Assembly: GCA_964036045.1 (NCBI GenBank)
Contig: OZ038382.1
Coordinates: 150,238,961-150,302,960 of the forward strand
DNA length: 64,000 bases
Direction of reading: 5' to 3'
From: Eutreptiella sp. 'Long Island Sound 2002'
Lineage: Eukaryota > Euglenozoa > Euglenophyceae > Eutreptiales > Eutreptiaceae
The notes under the pieces are model-generated. The model searched no databases, had not been told where the DNA came from, and was given only the letters and a program-made list of their open reading frames with translations. Position numbers and translations under genes: made by a program. Shown in pieces: positions 30,033 to 39,083 of this stretch. Position 1 is the first letter of the stretch, and each line of letters starts with the position of its first letter.

Positions 30033-33000
30033 TGGTAGCAGAGGCGAAAATTTTTCGTCTCTGTTGGGCGCTTGGCATCGCGGAAAGCGATCGGTCCGCG
30101 AAATCGTGGACCAAATCCAAGAAAAAATCTCTTCCCCGGGAGGGATAGCTGAGGGTGTCCAGGTCCCCACTCTCAGGACCTCCTCGGCCCTGACCCCATC
30201 GACCGGGCAGGGGCCGCAAAAACGGGCCAAGCCCCAAGTGGCTACAAATCCTAAGTTTCCGAAATCCCCGAATGTTCCCATCGGGGCCCCCCATCCTCGA
30301 AATCCAGCTGGTGTACCTGGGATGGTTGGGGGGGAAATAGACGGCCACCCTCAGGGAGCGATAAGAGGACCACAATCGCCTATTATGGGCTCGGGAACCG
30401 TTACTAGCGCCGAGAATCGGGCAGTAATCGACCAATCTACTGGGGTGATCGAGCGTACGAACGCTGCGCCCTCACGCGCTGCCGACTGGGGTACGATGGC
30501 TTCGCCAATGGGGCCTATCGTGGTCGACTCTGGCACTCCTCCGTCGCTGGGGGGGTTGCCAGAGCCTCAGGTCAGAAAGAACCTGTTTGCGGCAGGGCCC
30601 ATCAGCCCCATTGTTGACCAACTCGACGCTGAAAACCGTCGAGTCCTCGCGCGCACGCCTGATCCCCATGGCCATCTGGGTCCGGCTCGAGATGCCGTGG
30701 CCCTGATCCAGCAAGCCCTGTCGGGGACTAGGCAGAACCCCACTGTGGTGGAATCGTCGCCCACTCCAAGAAGTGGATCGCGGCGGTTTCCCTCCCTGCT
30801 GGAGGAATCTCCTGCCTTGGGAGCGTATCCCAATCCCCCGAGCGGATCCAGGCTAAATCCTACGATCATCGAGGAATCCCCCACGCAAATCGAGGAGGAT
30901 GAGTGTGACCAGTGGTTCCCCCTGGCGGTGGAGCAGTGGAACGACGATGAGGAGGAGGAGATTGGAGTGTTGGAACGTCATGAACTCCATCATTCCCCTA
31001 TTTCCGTTGCCTCGTCGCCTGCACCTCCTGAACCTATGTCAGGGACCAGGGATCGCCCCATGCTTGTGGAAGAATCCCCGGCCCCCCACTACATCACGGT
31101 GGAGGACTCTCCGGCCCCTCAGTACATTGTTGTGGAAGAGTCCCCGGTGCCTATGAGCGGCGTCAAAAACCGCCCGTGTCTTGTCGTGGAATCTCCGGAG
31201 CCTACGGAGGACCGGGCCGGTGCTACATCTCCAGTGCCTATGAGTGGCACGAAAGATCGTCCATCCCTAGTGGATGATTCTCCGGCAATGCCGAAGGTCA
31301 ACAATCTGAGCTGGGGGGGAGGGAATCAGGTGGAGGGAGGTTCAGCAACCCTCCCAATAAATTTGGTCTCTCCCCCCACAAATACATCTCCTACGGAGGA
31401 CCCCCAACTGCCCAATTGGGGGGGGGATCCGGAGGTTGCAACGGGATCGGAGCCTGTTTTTGCTTCCCATCCGAGAACTCGATCACCTATGGTGGTTCAT
31501 GAGTCACCGCAGTATATTGTGGTGGACGATTCCCCACCCCCACCGCCGCGACCGAATACTGTTGGTCATGTTCCCCCTCCGCCGTCACCCCGCCACCGCC
31601 AGGTGGCTTACATCGAGCACGTGCAAGGAATCCCGCACCTGGTTCGGCCATCTAATGGTGGGGGTTCGGGGGGGGGACATCCCTCTAGTGGGGGGGCGCC
31701 AGCGCCTGTTGCTGCGCGCCCCACACCCCCGTCTCGCCCTGCGGGGGGGCCCTCTGGTCCCTCCGTGGCAGGGGGGGCTGCTGGGGGGGGCGGTGGTGGG
31801 TCATCTCCTCCTCGTGGAGGGGGGGGTCCATCTTTTCGACATTCTGGGGGCCCCACTCCTACACGGGGGGAGGAAGACCTACAGCACACCTGTGGCTGTC
31901 CCCGGTGTGTAGTGCACTACGAAACGTGCATCCAATCTCTGATGGCACAGGTGAGGGACCTGCGAAATCAGAATCTGGAGTTGCAGCGATCCCATCAGGA
32001 ACTTTCTCAGGCAGTAGCCTCTACCGTGGGCATCAGTAAGTCCTACGGGGACCGGATGACCCAAATCTTGTCTACGTTGGCTAAGTTTGACGCGGTGGTT
32101 CAGGGCTACCAACGGGATTCTAAGGCGGTGGAGGCTAGTGTGTCGGATCATCTTAAGATGTCCAACGGCAACACGGCTAAATGCTTTAGCGCAGTGGAGT
32201 CGCTCGCTGCACGTTACGCCGCCGTTGCATCTAGGATCGATGCGTGGGACCACTGGTACTCCACGCCTGCGGAACCCGTTGCGGTGGTCCCACCCCCGCC
32301 ATCGGCGCCTCCGCCCGTTCCTGATCCTACACCGGCGGCGCCTACGGCGCCCATGGGCGCGCCATCCGGTTCATCCGGTGGTGGGTGTGTCCTTCCTTTC
32401 TCCGTCCACCCATCCCACGATTGCATCTACCATCCGAACGCTTGTCCGGATTCGGGGTGGCCGAGGGGGGGGGAAGAACACCACGAACACCCCCACCCCC
32501 AAGAACCTACATCGTGGAGGGGAATCGCCGAAAAGCAGAAGGAACGTGCTGTTCCCGAGTGGAGGGCGACGCCTAAGGGCGAAGAACACCCCACGGAGCC
32601 TACGGCCCCGTGGGCCAATGAAGAGGAGAACACCTTTTCGTTGGGGAACATTAATCCCCTCACGAAAAATGTTTTCACTTCCCCTGGGAAACCTTCGTAC
32701 ACGCCCTCTCATCCTACGGATACGTGTACAGTCTCTCCAGTGAAAGTTGCACCAAGTGCAAGTGGAGGTGCACCCCCAACCATGGCTCCCCCTGCTTACC
32801 ACCCGTACCAAATGCCTATGGTGCAAAATAGTTACACCAAAGCGGTGGAGGATAGTGATATGCCTAAACCGCAATTTAATGGGCAGCTAGAGTGCTACGA
32901 CGAGTGGGTGGAGAAGCTTCAACAATGGTTGGGGGGGTGTGATACCATGTACCGAAAGGCCAACGAGGCAAAAATGATTTTGAGTACCTTGCCCCCATGG

Positions 33001-34107
33001 CTAAAGGCGATCATCAACGCCCGGGTTGCCGAGGCCACCCACCACACACGCACGGCCCCCACCCTCAAAGAGTTGTGGGACTTTTTGGAACAACGTTTCC
33101 ACGAGTATGACCCCTCAAGGGCTGATGAAAGATGGCGAGCCCTCACCCCCAGGGTGGTTAGAGGGCAAGTGACCCTCATCGACCTTGAAGATTTCTATGC
33201 TCGTTGGCAACGTTTGTTGCCTCTGAGCAATGAGACTCGTCCCCACGTGATCCGGGAGCAGCTCTTAAGCAAGCTCCCGTGGATCAAGGAGAAAGTCGTC
33301 AAGCAAGAGGCTAAGAATAGCCCAGACAGCTATGTGGTGGATTTTAGTGGCCTTGACCCTTCTCCGGGTCGCGCCCCATTCGAAAAAGAACTCAGGAAAT
33401 ATAGCGCTCAAGCTTGCACTACGGTTCCTGAGATTGTTTCCTATTCGGGGCCGGGGGTGATAGTTGACTGCAAAGACCCGGCTCTCCAGGAGTGGATCTT
33501 GAAACTCAACAACACACCTCACACACGCGGCTACACTATGAAAGTGGAGCAACGTAGGCCTCGTTTGAAGCCTGCGGAAATCTACGCCCTTGCCCATAAA
33601 AGCGTGTCGGAGAGGGAAGCTCTCGAACGCCTCAATAAAGGAGACAAGACGACGGTGACGTACACTCATCGCCCTTCTCACAATAAAACCGCGGTGCATG
33701 CGGTTAATGCGGAGGCTACGGCGGACCCTGACACCTCCGAACCCGCTGACACCTCCGTCAACGCCGTGGGTCACTCTAAACCTCCGGCGAAGAAACCCGT
33801 CGACCCAGGGGCTAAACCGCCACCTACCTTTTGGGTTCCGTGTTCCAAATATTGGAAAACACGTAAACAAACGGATATGGACATGTCTTGGATTGATTGG
33901 GGTGCCACCAATACCACCCTTTGGACGTGTAAGCCTAATTCTCCGTGCAATGACACTCATTGGAACATTGCGGGTAAGTCTAAAGGTGGTAAGCCTAAGG
34001 GTGGCGATAAGGGTGGCGGTGGTGATAAGGGTGGTGGTTATAAGGGTGGCGGCGGCAAGGGCGATAAAGGAGGCAAGGGAGCGCCGAACGGGCGCGGACG
34101 TTGGTAG
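29959..34107 (+). CDS. gag: Inner element Gag (1,382 codons, starts in the LTR)
   Basis: Open from ATG 29959 inside the 5' LTR (MSSMPSNVAAHATA) through the primer site (read as HGSRGE) to TAG 34105-34107. The N-terminal half is low-complexity, with repeated acidic Ser-Pro motifs (VEESPAPHYITVEDSPAPQY), then Gly/Pro-rich sequence and a possible coiled coil at about 31940-32010 (QVRDLRNQNLELQRSHQELS). The Gag core is at about 32840-33330 (YDEWVEKLQQWLGGCDTMYR, TLKELWDFLEQRFHEYDPSR). The tail is Lys/Gly-rich (GGDKGGGGDKGGGYKGGGGK) and probably binds RNA in place of a classical zinc knuckle; CKPNSPCNDTHWN may be a remnant. It is long for a Ty3 Gag. Confidence 0.88.
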   Translation: MSSMPSNVAAHATATSAPDHPVWFHGSRGENFSSLLGAWHRGKRSVREIVDQIQEKISSPGGIAEGVQVPTLRTSSALTPSTGQGPQKRAKPQVATNPKFPKSPNVPIGAPHPRNPAGVPGMVGGEIDGHPQGAIRGPQSPIMGSGTVTSAENRAVIDQSTGVIERTNAAPSRAADWGTMASPMGPIVVDSGTPPSLGGLPEPQVRKNLFAAGPISPIVDQLDAENRRVLARTPDPHGHLGPARDAVALIQQALSGTRQNPTVVESSPTPRSGSRRFPSLLEESPALGAYPNPPSGSRLNPTIIEESPTQIEEDECDQWFPLAVEQWNDDEEEEIGVLERHELHHSPISVASSPAPPEPMSGTRDRPMLVEESPAPHYITVEDSPAPQYIVVEESPVPMSGVKNRPCLVVESPEPTEDRAGATSPVPMSGTKDRPSLVDDSPAMPKVNNLSWGGGNQVEGGSATLPINLVSPPTNTSPTEDPQLPNWGGDPEVATGSEPVFASHPRTRSPMVVHESPQYIVVDDSPPPPPRPNTVGHVPPPPSPRHRQVAYIEHVQGIPHLVRPSNGGGSGGGHPSSGGAPAPVAARPTPPSRPAGGPSGPSVAGGAAGGGGGGSSPPRGGGGPSFRHSGGPTPTRGEEDLQHTCGCPRCVVHYETCIQSLMAQVRDLRNQNLELQRSHQELSQAVASTVGISKSYGDRMTQILSTLAKFDAVVQGYQRDSKAVEASVSDHLKMSNGNTAKCFSAVESLAARYAAVASRIDAWDHWYSTPAEPVAVVPPPPSAPPPVPDPTPAAPTAPMGAPSGSSGGGCVLPFSVHPSHDCIYHPNACPDSGWPRGGEEHHEHPHPQEPTSWRGIAEKQKERAVPEWRATPKGEEHPTEPTAPWANEEENTFSLGNINPLTKNVFTSPGKPSYTPSHPTDTCTVSPVKVAPSASGGAPPTMAPPAYHPYQMPMVQNSYTKAVEDSDMPKPQFNGQLECYDEWVEKLQQWLGGCDTMYRKANEAKMILSTLPPWLKAIINARVAEATHHTRTAPTLKELWDFLEQRFHEYDPSRADERWRALTPRVVRGQVTLIDLEDFYARWQRLLPLSNETRPHVIREQLLSKLPWIKEKVVKQEAKNSPDSYVVDFSGLDPSPGRAPFEKELRKYSAQACTTVPEIVSYSGPGVIVDCKDPALQEWILKLNNTPHTRGYTMKVEQRRPRLKPAEIYALAHKSVSEREALERLNKGDKTTVTYTHRPSHNKTAVHAVNAEATADPDTSEPADTSVNAVGHSKPPAKKPVDPGAKPPPTFWVPCSKYWKTRKQTDMDMSWIDWGATNTTLWTCKPNSPCNDTHWNIAGKSKGGKPKGGDKGGGGDKGGGYKGGGGKGDKGGKGAPNGRGRW
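30033..30044 (+). promoter_or_regulatory. Inner element primer-binding site (initiator Met tRNA)
   Basis: TGGTAGCAGAGG directly after the LTR, identical to that of the outer element. Confidence 0.88.
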
Positions 34108-37100
34108 AGGTGCCCAGAGGCGCCCCCTTCGAAAGAAGAAAACCTCGGGCACCCCTGTGACACTACCGTGGCTCTCGTTCCATCGAGAGTCATGAAGGGG
34201 CATATAGTGACTAGTGAGATTCAAACCGAACTTTCCGTTCAGGTTGTTTTGCCCAATGGAGAACGCAAGGCCCTCCGTGTCTTGGTGGATTTTGGGTGCC
34301 AAGCGGTCGCTTTGGCCAACCCCAATGTTTTTGGAGACCAACTCTCCGAAAAATATGAATCCCCTCAACGGAGGCGCCTACTCCAAGCAGATAATGAGAC
34401 GCCTTTGCCAGGGGGGGACGAGCAAATAGACGTCAAAATTCAATTTACGGGGGTTGTGGATGGTAGTGTTTCACTTCCTCGTGTTGCCCAGTATGGCGTG
34501 TCCCCGTACCTTGTCCCGAATTTACCTTGGGATATGGTTTTGGGGCACCCATGGGGTTACGAACATTGTGTGAGCCATTTTGCCCGTTTCAATTGTTTGT
34601 ACTCTCACCATCCAGTGCACCCCCGTTTTTGGATTGAGGACTTCCGTGAGGCTCCACGAACCGGCAAACCATTTTTGGTGAAACCCATTCATGGTAAGGT
34701 GTCACGTCAGTCCGTGTGGGGCCTAACCGTTCCAGTCATTGGGGCGGTCGCTCCTACGCACCCTGCCCCGGCCATTGTGGTTACGCCCCCTGGTGGCGAA
34801 CCGCCTAACCGTGTTGAGGCCGAGAAACACATATCCTATGCCTTGACCGCTTCCTCCGTGGCCCCCGTACAGGACCGGGCTTGTGCTTTGGAGCTCGTTG
34901 AATTTGCTCCCGAAGCCCTTGCCCGTGATGTTCTACCTACGCGGCGTGATGGGTCCATGTGGACCCAGTCTGACTATGGCCTCACGCCATATTGGGCCGC
35001 ACGTGTCAAAAAACAATTTGGCAAAAACCCCGACGTGGACGCCTTCAATAGGGTCCCGGGTATGGCTCAGGCTACCCGTTGGGTTTCGCCGCTTGAAGAT
35101 TTCTTTTCCACTCCCGCGGACCCCTCCAAATTGTATTGGATGTGCCCTCCCTATCATCGGTTTTCCGATTGTGTTCGGAAAATTCGGCAAGAAAAACTAC
35201 GAGCCATCGTCGTAGGGCCGAAGTGGACACATAGGGAGTGGTGGAAACCCCTTATGGAAATTACTTTGCAAGGGTACCACCTTCCTGGGCCAGAGACTAA
35301 AGCCTGTCTCTATCAGAATGACCACCTCACGCCCCTTCCTCAGCGGGGTTGGTCCACGGTGGCGCTATACGTGGACGGTGGTATTGCGGAGGAAAATTTG
35401 GCGGCCACTAAATGTCATGTGGCCTCCGTTTTGGCACCGGCTGTCTCTAACCCCAACACGGATGGCGAGCCGGGCATGACCTCGGAGGAAGAGTCGGAGG
35501 ATGAAAGGGTGCCTAACCATTTGGCTTCGGTGCGCACCCTCACGTATCAGGCGACCCATAAAAAACTCCTCGCACCCGTTACTCTTGATCCTACCCCCGA
35601 AGATTTGGAGGCGCAAGAATGCGTGCGTTCACGCATTGCGAAAATTGAACGAGAGTTATTGGGTGGGGGGGCCACTACCGTTAAACGTTACCGGAAACGT
35701 AAAGGCGCCACACCATTGTTGGCGGCTTCTCGTGTGGGTGGCGTTGTCACCACCCAAGAGCCTATTGTGTCTCCGGAGGTGGAGCTCATGAGGAAACGCA
35801 TTCTCGCGGACTACGAGCGGGATGTTTTTAGTGGGGAGGTTCGTCTCCGTCCGGACCAGGAACACCCTAAGGTCCGTGGTACGGAGCGGTTGGGGTTTGC
35901 TAAACTTGACCTATACCCGAACGCCAAACCCAAGTCCGTAAAACCTATACGGTTGGTGGGGGAGCGTGCCGCGGCGGAGCAAGAAATAGTGGAGGACTTT
36001 TTGGCTCGTGGCTGGATTGAGCCGTGCCCTGCCTCCGAATGGGCGTCCAACGGTTTCGTTGTGCCCAAGAAAGAGAAAGGAAAATGGCGCCTCGTGGTGG
36101 ACTACCGCCAACTTAATGAGGCTACCTTGCCCGACGCACACCCCCTCCCCCTGATAGAAAACATGTTGGAAAATCAATCCAAACACAAGATTTTCACTAT
36201 TGTGGACTTGAGTAAAGGGTTTCATCAAATTCCCCTTCACCCTGAATCCCGGGCTAAGACCGCCATGAATTTGGCGGGTAAGCGATACCAATGGCGTGTT
36301 ATGCCTATGGGTATCAAGAATGGGCCCGCTATTTTTCAACGGGTCATGGACCATGTTTTGCAGGGTTTGGATTGTGCGGACGTATATATTGATGATATTA
36401 TTATTGGTTCCTCCGGTGCGACGGAGGAGGAGCTATTGGCTAACCACGACCGCGACGTGCGTGCCGTGTTGGATAGGCTACGAAAAGAGGAGTTGGTTGC
36501 TTCGGTTAGCAAAACCGATTTCTTTGTTCGTTCGGTTGAGTTTTGTGGCCATGTGTTGGAAAATGGCACACGTCGGCCGGCGCCAGGGAAAATGTTGGCG
36601 CTTGAGCGTTGGGACAAACCGGATAATGTTCGGGAGCTCCGGGGGTTCTTGGGGCTCGCCAACTATTATTCGGGCTATGTCCAACACTACGCCTCCATAG
36701 CTACCCCTTTGATTAATATGTTGAAAGATTTGCCTAAGCATAAGAATGGCAAAAAGATAGGCCTAACATGGAATGCTTCGGCTAACGAGGCCTTTTTGAA
36801 GCTCAAGCGTGCTATTACGGATATTGTTCCCCTCCAACTAGCCGATTGGGATAAGGACTTTGTCCTCACCCCGGACGCTAGTAATTGGGCGGTGGGGGCG
36901 GCCCTACAGCAGGAAGGTCCCGATGGTGCCCTACGCCCCCTTGCCTTTTTCTCCCGCAAATTGTCAGGCAGCCAATTGAATTGGAGCCCTCGGGAGAAAG
37001 AATGCTACGCCATAGTGGCGGCGCTTTTGAAATGGCATGGTTGGGTGGGAAACAAGCGCGTGGAGGTCCGTACGGACCACCGTAGCCTTGAAAATTGGGC

Positions 37101-37515
37101 TACGGAGGACCTCAAAACCGTGGGGGGTCCCTCTCCACGCCAAGCACGTTGGCATGAATTGTTCTCTAAATTCGACCTCCATGTGGTTTACACTCCGGGG
37201 CCAGTGAACCCCGTGGGTGATTTCTTGTCCCGTTGGGCTTACCCTGCTAACCCGGCGTTGGGTGATGTGTCCATACATGGGACGGCCCAAGCGGCCGGGG
37301 ATGTGCGGGACATGATGGCGGCCGAGAAGGAGGAACTTCTGCGCGCCCCCTTGTATTTAGGGCGGTTGTGGCGCCCGTTGTTACTAGGTCTAAAGCGGCG
37401 CCTCGGGCTCAAGGGGCACCCGCGTGTGATCCACCCCCTCTGGCTTCGCCTCCAGTGGGGGGGGGGACGAAGCAAAAGAGAAAGCTTCGGAGACTGGAGC
37501 GAATTGTCAAGATAA
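34108..37515 (+). CDS. pol: Inner element pol: protease, MT-like segment, RT, RNase H
   Basis: In frame with gag after the single TAG at 34105-34107 (TGG TAG AGG). The first downstream ATG is at 34192. Protease: VLVDFGCQAVALANP with DFG where retropepsins have DSG or DTG, then the conserved DMVLGHPW. MT-like segment at about 34960-35300: VDAFNRVPGMAQATRW, KLYWMCPPYHRFSDCVRKI and LRAIVVGPKWTHREWWKPL. RT: FAKLDLYPNAKPKSVKPIRL, DYRQLN, FTIVDLSKGFHQIPL and YIDDIIIGS at about 36386. RNase H: LTPDASNWAVGAAL, REKECYAIVAAL, RTDHRSLENW. The frame closes at TAA 37513-37515, with integrase in the -1 frame. Confidence 0.92.
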   Translation, partial: RCPEAPPSKEENLGHPCDTTVALVPSRVMKGHIVTSEIQTELSVQVVLPNGERKALRVLVDFGCQAVALANPNVFGDQLSEKYESPQRRRLLQADNETPLPGGDEQIDVKIQFTGVVDGSVSLPRVAQYGVSPYLVPNLPWDMVLGHPWGYEHCVSHFARFNCLYSHHPVHPRFWIEDFREAPRTGKPFLVKPIHGKVSRQSVWGLTVPVIGAVAPTHPAPAIVVTPPGGEPPNRVEAEKHISYALTASSVAPVQDRACALELVEFAPEALARDVLPTRRDGSMWTQSDYGLTPYWAARVKKQFGKNPDVDAFNRVPGMAQATRWVSPLEDFFSTPADPSKLYWMCPPYHRFSDCVRKIRQEKLRAIVVGPKWTHREWWKPLMEITLQGYHLPGPETKACLYQNDHLTPLPQRGWSTVALYVDGGIAEENLAATKCHVASVLAPAVSNPNTDGEPGMTSEEESEDERVPNHLASVRTLTYQATHKKLLAPVTLDPTPEDLEAQECVRSRIAKIERELLGGGATTVKRYRKRKGATPLLAASRVGGVVTTQEPIVSPEVELMRKRILADYERDVFSGEVRLRPDQEHPKVRGTERLGFAKLDLYPNAKPKSVKPIRLVGERAAAEQEIVEDFLARGWIEPCPASEWASNGFVVPKKEKGKWRLVVDYRQLNEATLPDAHPLPLIENMLENQSKHKIFTIVDLSKGFHQIPLHPESRAKTAMNLAGKRYQWRVMPMGIKNGPAIFQRVMDHVLQGLDCADVYIDDIIIGSSGATEEELLANHDRDVRAVLDRLRKEELVASVSKTDFFVRSVEFCGHVLENGTRRPAPGKMLALERWDKPDNVRELRGFLGLANYYSGYVQHYASIATPLINMLKDLPKHKNGKKIGLTWNASANEAFLKLKRAITDIVPLQLADWDKDFVLTPDASNWAVGAALQQEGPDGALRPLAFFSRKLSGSQLNWSPREKECYAIVAALLKWHGWVGNKRVEVRTDHRSLENWATEDLKTVGGPSPRQARWHELFSKFDLHVVYTPGPVNPVGDFLSRWAYPANPALGDVSIHGTAQAAGDVRDMMAAEKEELLRAPLYLGRLWRPLLLGLKRRLGLKGHPRVIHPLWLRLQWGGGRSKRESFGDWSELSR

Positions 37516-39083
37516 AAAAATCTTGGAAGTCCCACAAAAAAGCAACTCCTATACATGGGGAGGATGCTCCCAATGTTTTTGAGATAAATTGGGCTAAACA
37601 CTACCCAAATTGTCAACGCTACAAACAAATGTGGCAAGATGCCTTGAATGGGAGCTTCCAAGATGGAGTGAGGTTGGTGGATAACAAGCTCGTCCGTAAT
37701 GGACGGTGGTGTGTTCCTACGCCGCTAGTGCATCGTTTGGTAGCCGAATACCATGATGCATTTCACTTAACTACCTCCAGTGTGGAAAAACACTGGAAGG
37801 AAATTAACCATGGCGTGGAAGGTGAGGGGTTGTACAAAGCAGTGGAACTGCAATGTCAAACGTGTCCCTCATGTGCCATTCACACGCATGACACCAAGCG
37901 CAAGCAAGGGTACATGACCCCTATGCCTATACCTATGGAGCCCATGGACTCCATAGCGCTTGATGTGTTTCACTACCCTTCCACCTCCCACGATGGAGAG
38001 GTGTATGACCGAATGCTCCTATGTGTATGCCGGCTTTCCGGCTACCTCATCGCGATCCCTATTCCTAAACCCCGTCATGGAGACAAGGATGAAGGGCTAA
38101 CGGGGAGAAGAGCGGCCCATTTGGTAATGGAGCGCTGGGTGGATAGGTTCGGAGCCCCTCGTGAAATATGCTCCGACCGTGGGCCACAATTTGTGAGCCA
38201 ATATTTCCAAACCCTTTGTTCTAAGATTGGTGCCCGCTCGACTATGTGTCTCGCGGGTAGGCACCAAGGTAATGGCAAGGCCGAAAATACTGGCAAGCAG
38301 CTAAGGCGTGCCGTTGCTAAAGCCATTACCTTGAAGAAGAAGAAAACTAATTGGGTAGAGGTTTTGCCCGCCGTTGTACGAGCGTGGCATGAGACTACAG
38401 GTCCTTCAGGTTATACACCTAATGAGATTGTGTTTGGTAAACACAACCGTACTAAGGGGCCTCCTCTTGCTGAGCCTAAGGGGGTGGCCCAAGACGCCGC
38501 TCACTACTTCCAACGGCGTGAGGAGCTTATTGCTCTTGCACGGAGGGCTATGATTCAAGTGCAAGAGACAATGGCTCGTAAGTATAATAAGAGTAGGAGG
38601 ATGTCCCCCAATTTCTCAAAAGGGGACCGCGTATGGGTCCGTCGCCAACGCAAAAATCTTGGCGATAAGACTTGTCCCTATTGGGATGGGCCCTATGAGG
38701 TTGTGGCCAAGAAGGCGCACGACCTCTATGTTATTCAAGTGGACCAACGGAGGTTAGTTGACGTCCACGTTGATTGTTTAATGAAAACGGTCAACTCCCC
38801 TCGCTCCCCCGTGCCTCTAAATTACACGGAGGAGGTTGCTAGGGTGCCCTCCCAGTTTGAGGAGGACACCTATAATGTCAAGAAGATATTAAGTCACCGT
38901 ACTTACCGCAAGAGACTTCTCTTCAAGGTGCGGTGGGAGGGTTATACCAAAGATTGAGATACCGAGGAACCCGTTGAAACCTTCTTACCGTCCTACAACA
39001 AAGTTTGGAGAGATTACTTGCAGAAACAGAATCTCACCCAAACCGTTGACATCCTTGCCCACCTTGGTGGACCGCTCTCATGA
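37266..39083 (+). CDS. pol: Inner element integrase and chromodomain (interrupted by TGA)
   Basis: Open in the -1 frame from 37266, overlapping the RNase H frame by 250 bases, so a -1 shift would join them. Zinc finger YHDAFHLTT ... CQTCPSC. Catalytic DDE: SIALDVFHYP, EICSDRGPQF and HQGNGKAENTGKQL. Chromodomain: YNVKKILSHRTYRKRLLFKV, RWEGYTKD, then TGA at 38955-38957 where chromodomains carry Trp (TGG). After it the frame goes on (DTEEPVETFLPSYNKVWRDY) to TGA 39081-39083. A single G>A change would explain the stop. The conserved C-terminal end is then lost unless the stop is read through. Confidence 0.9.
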
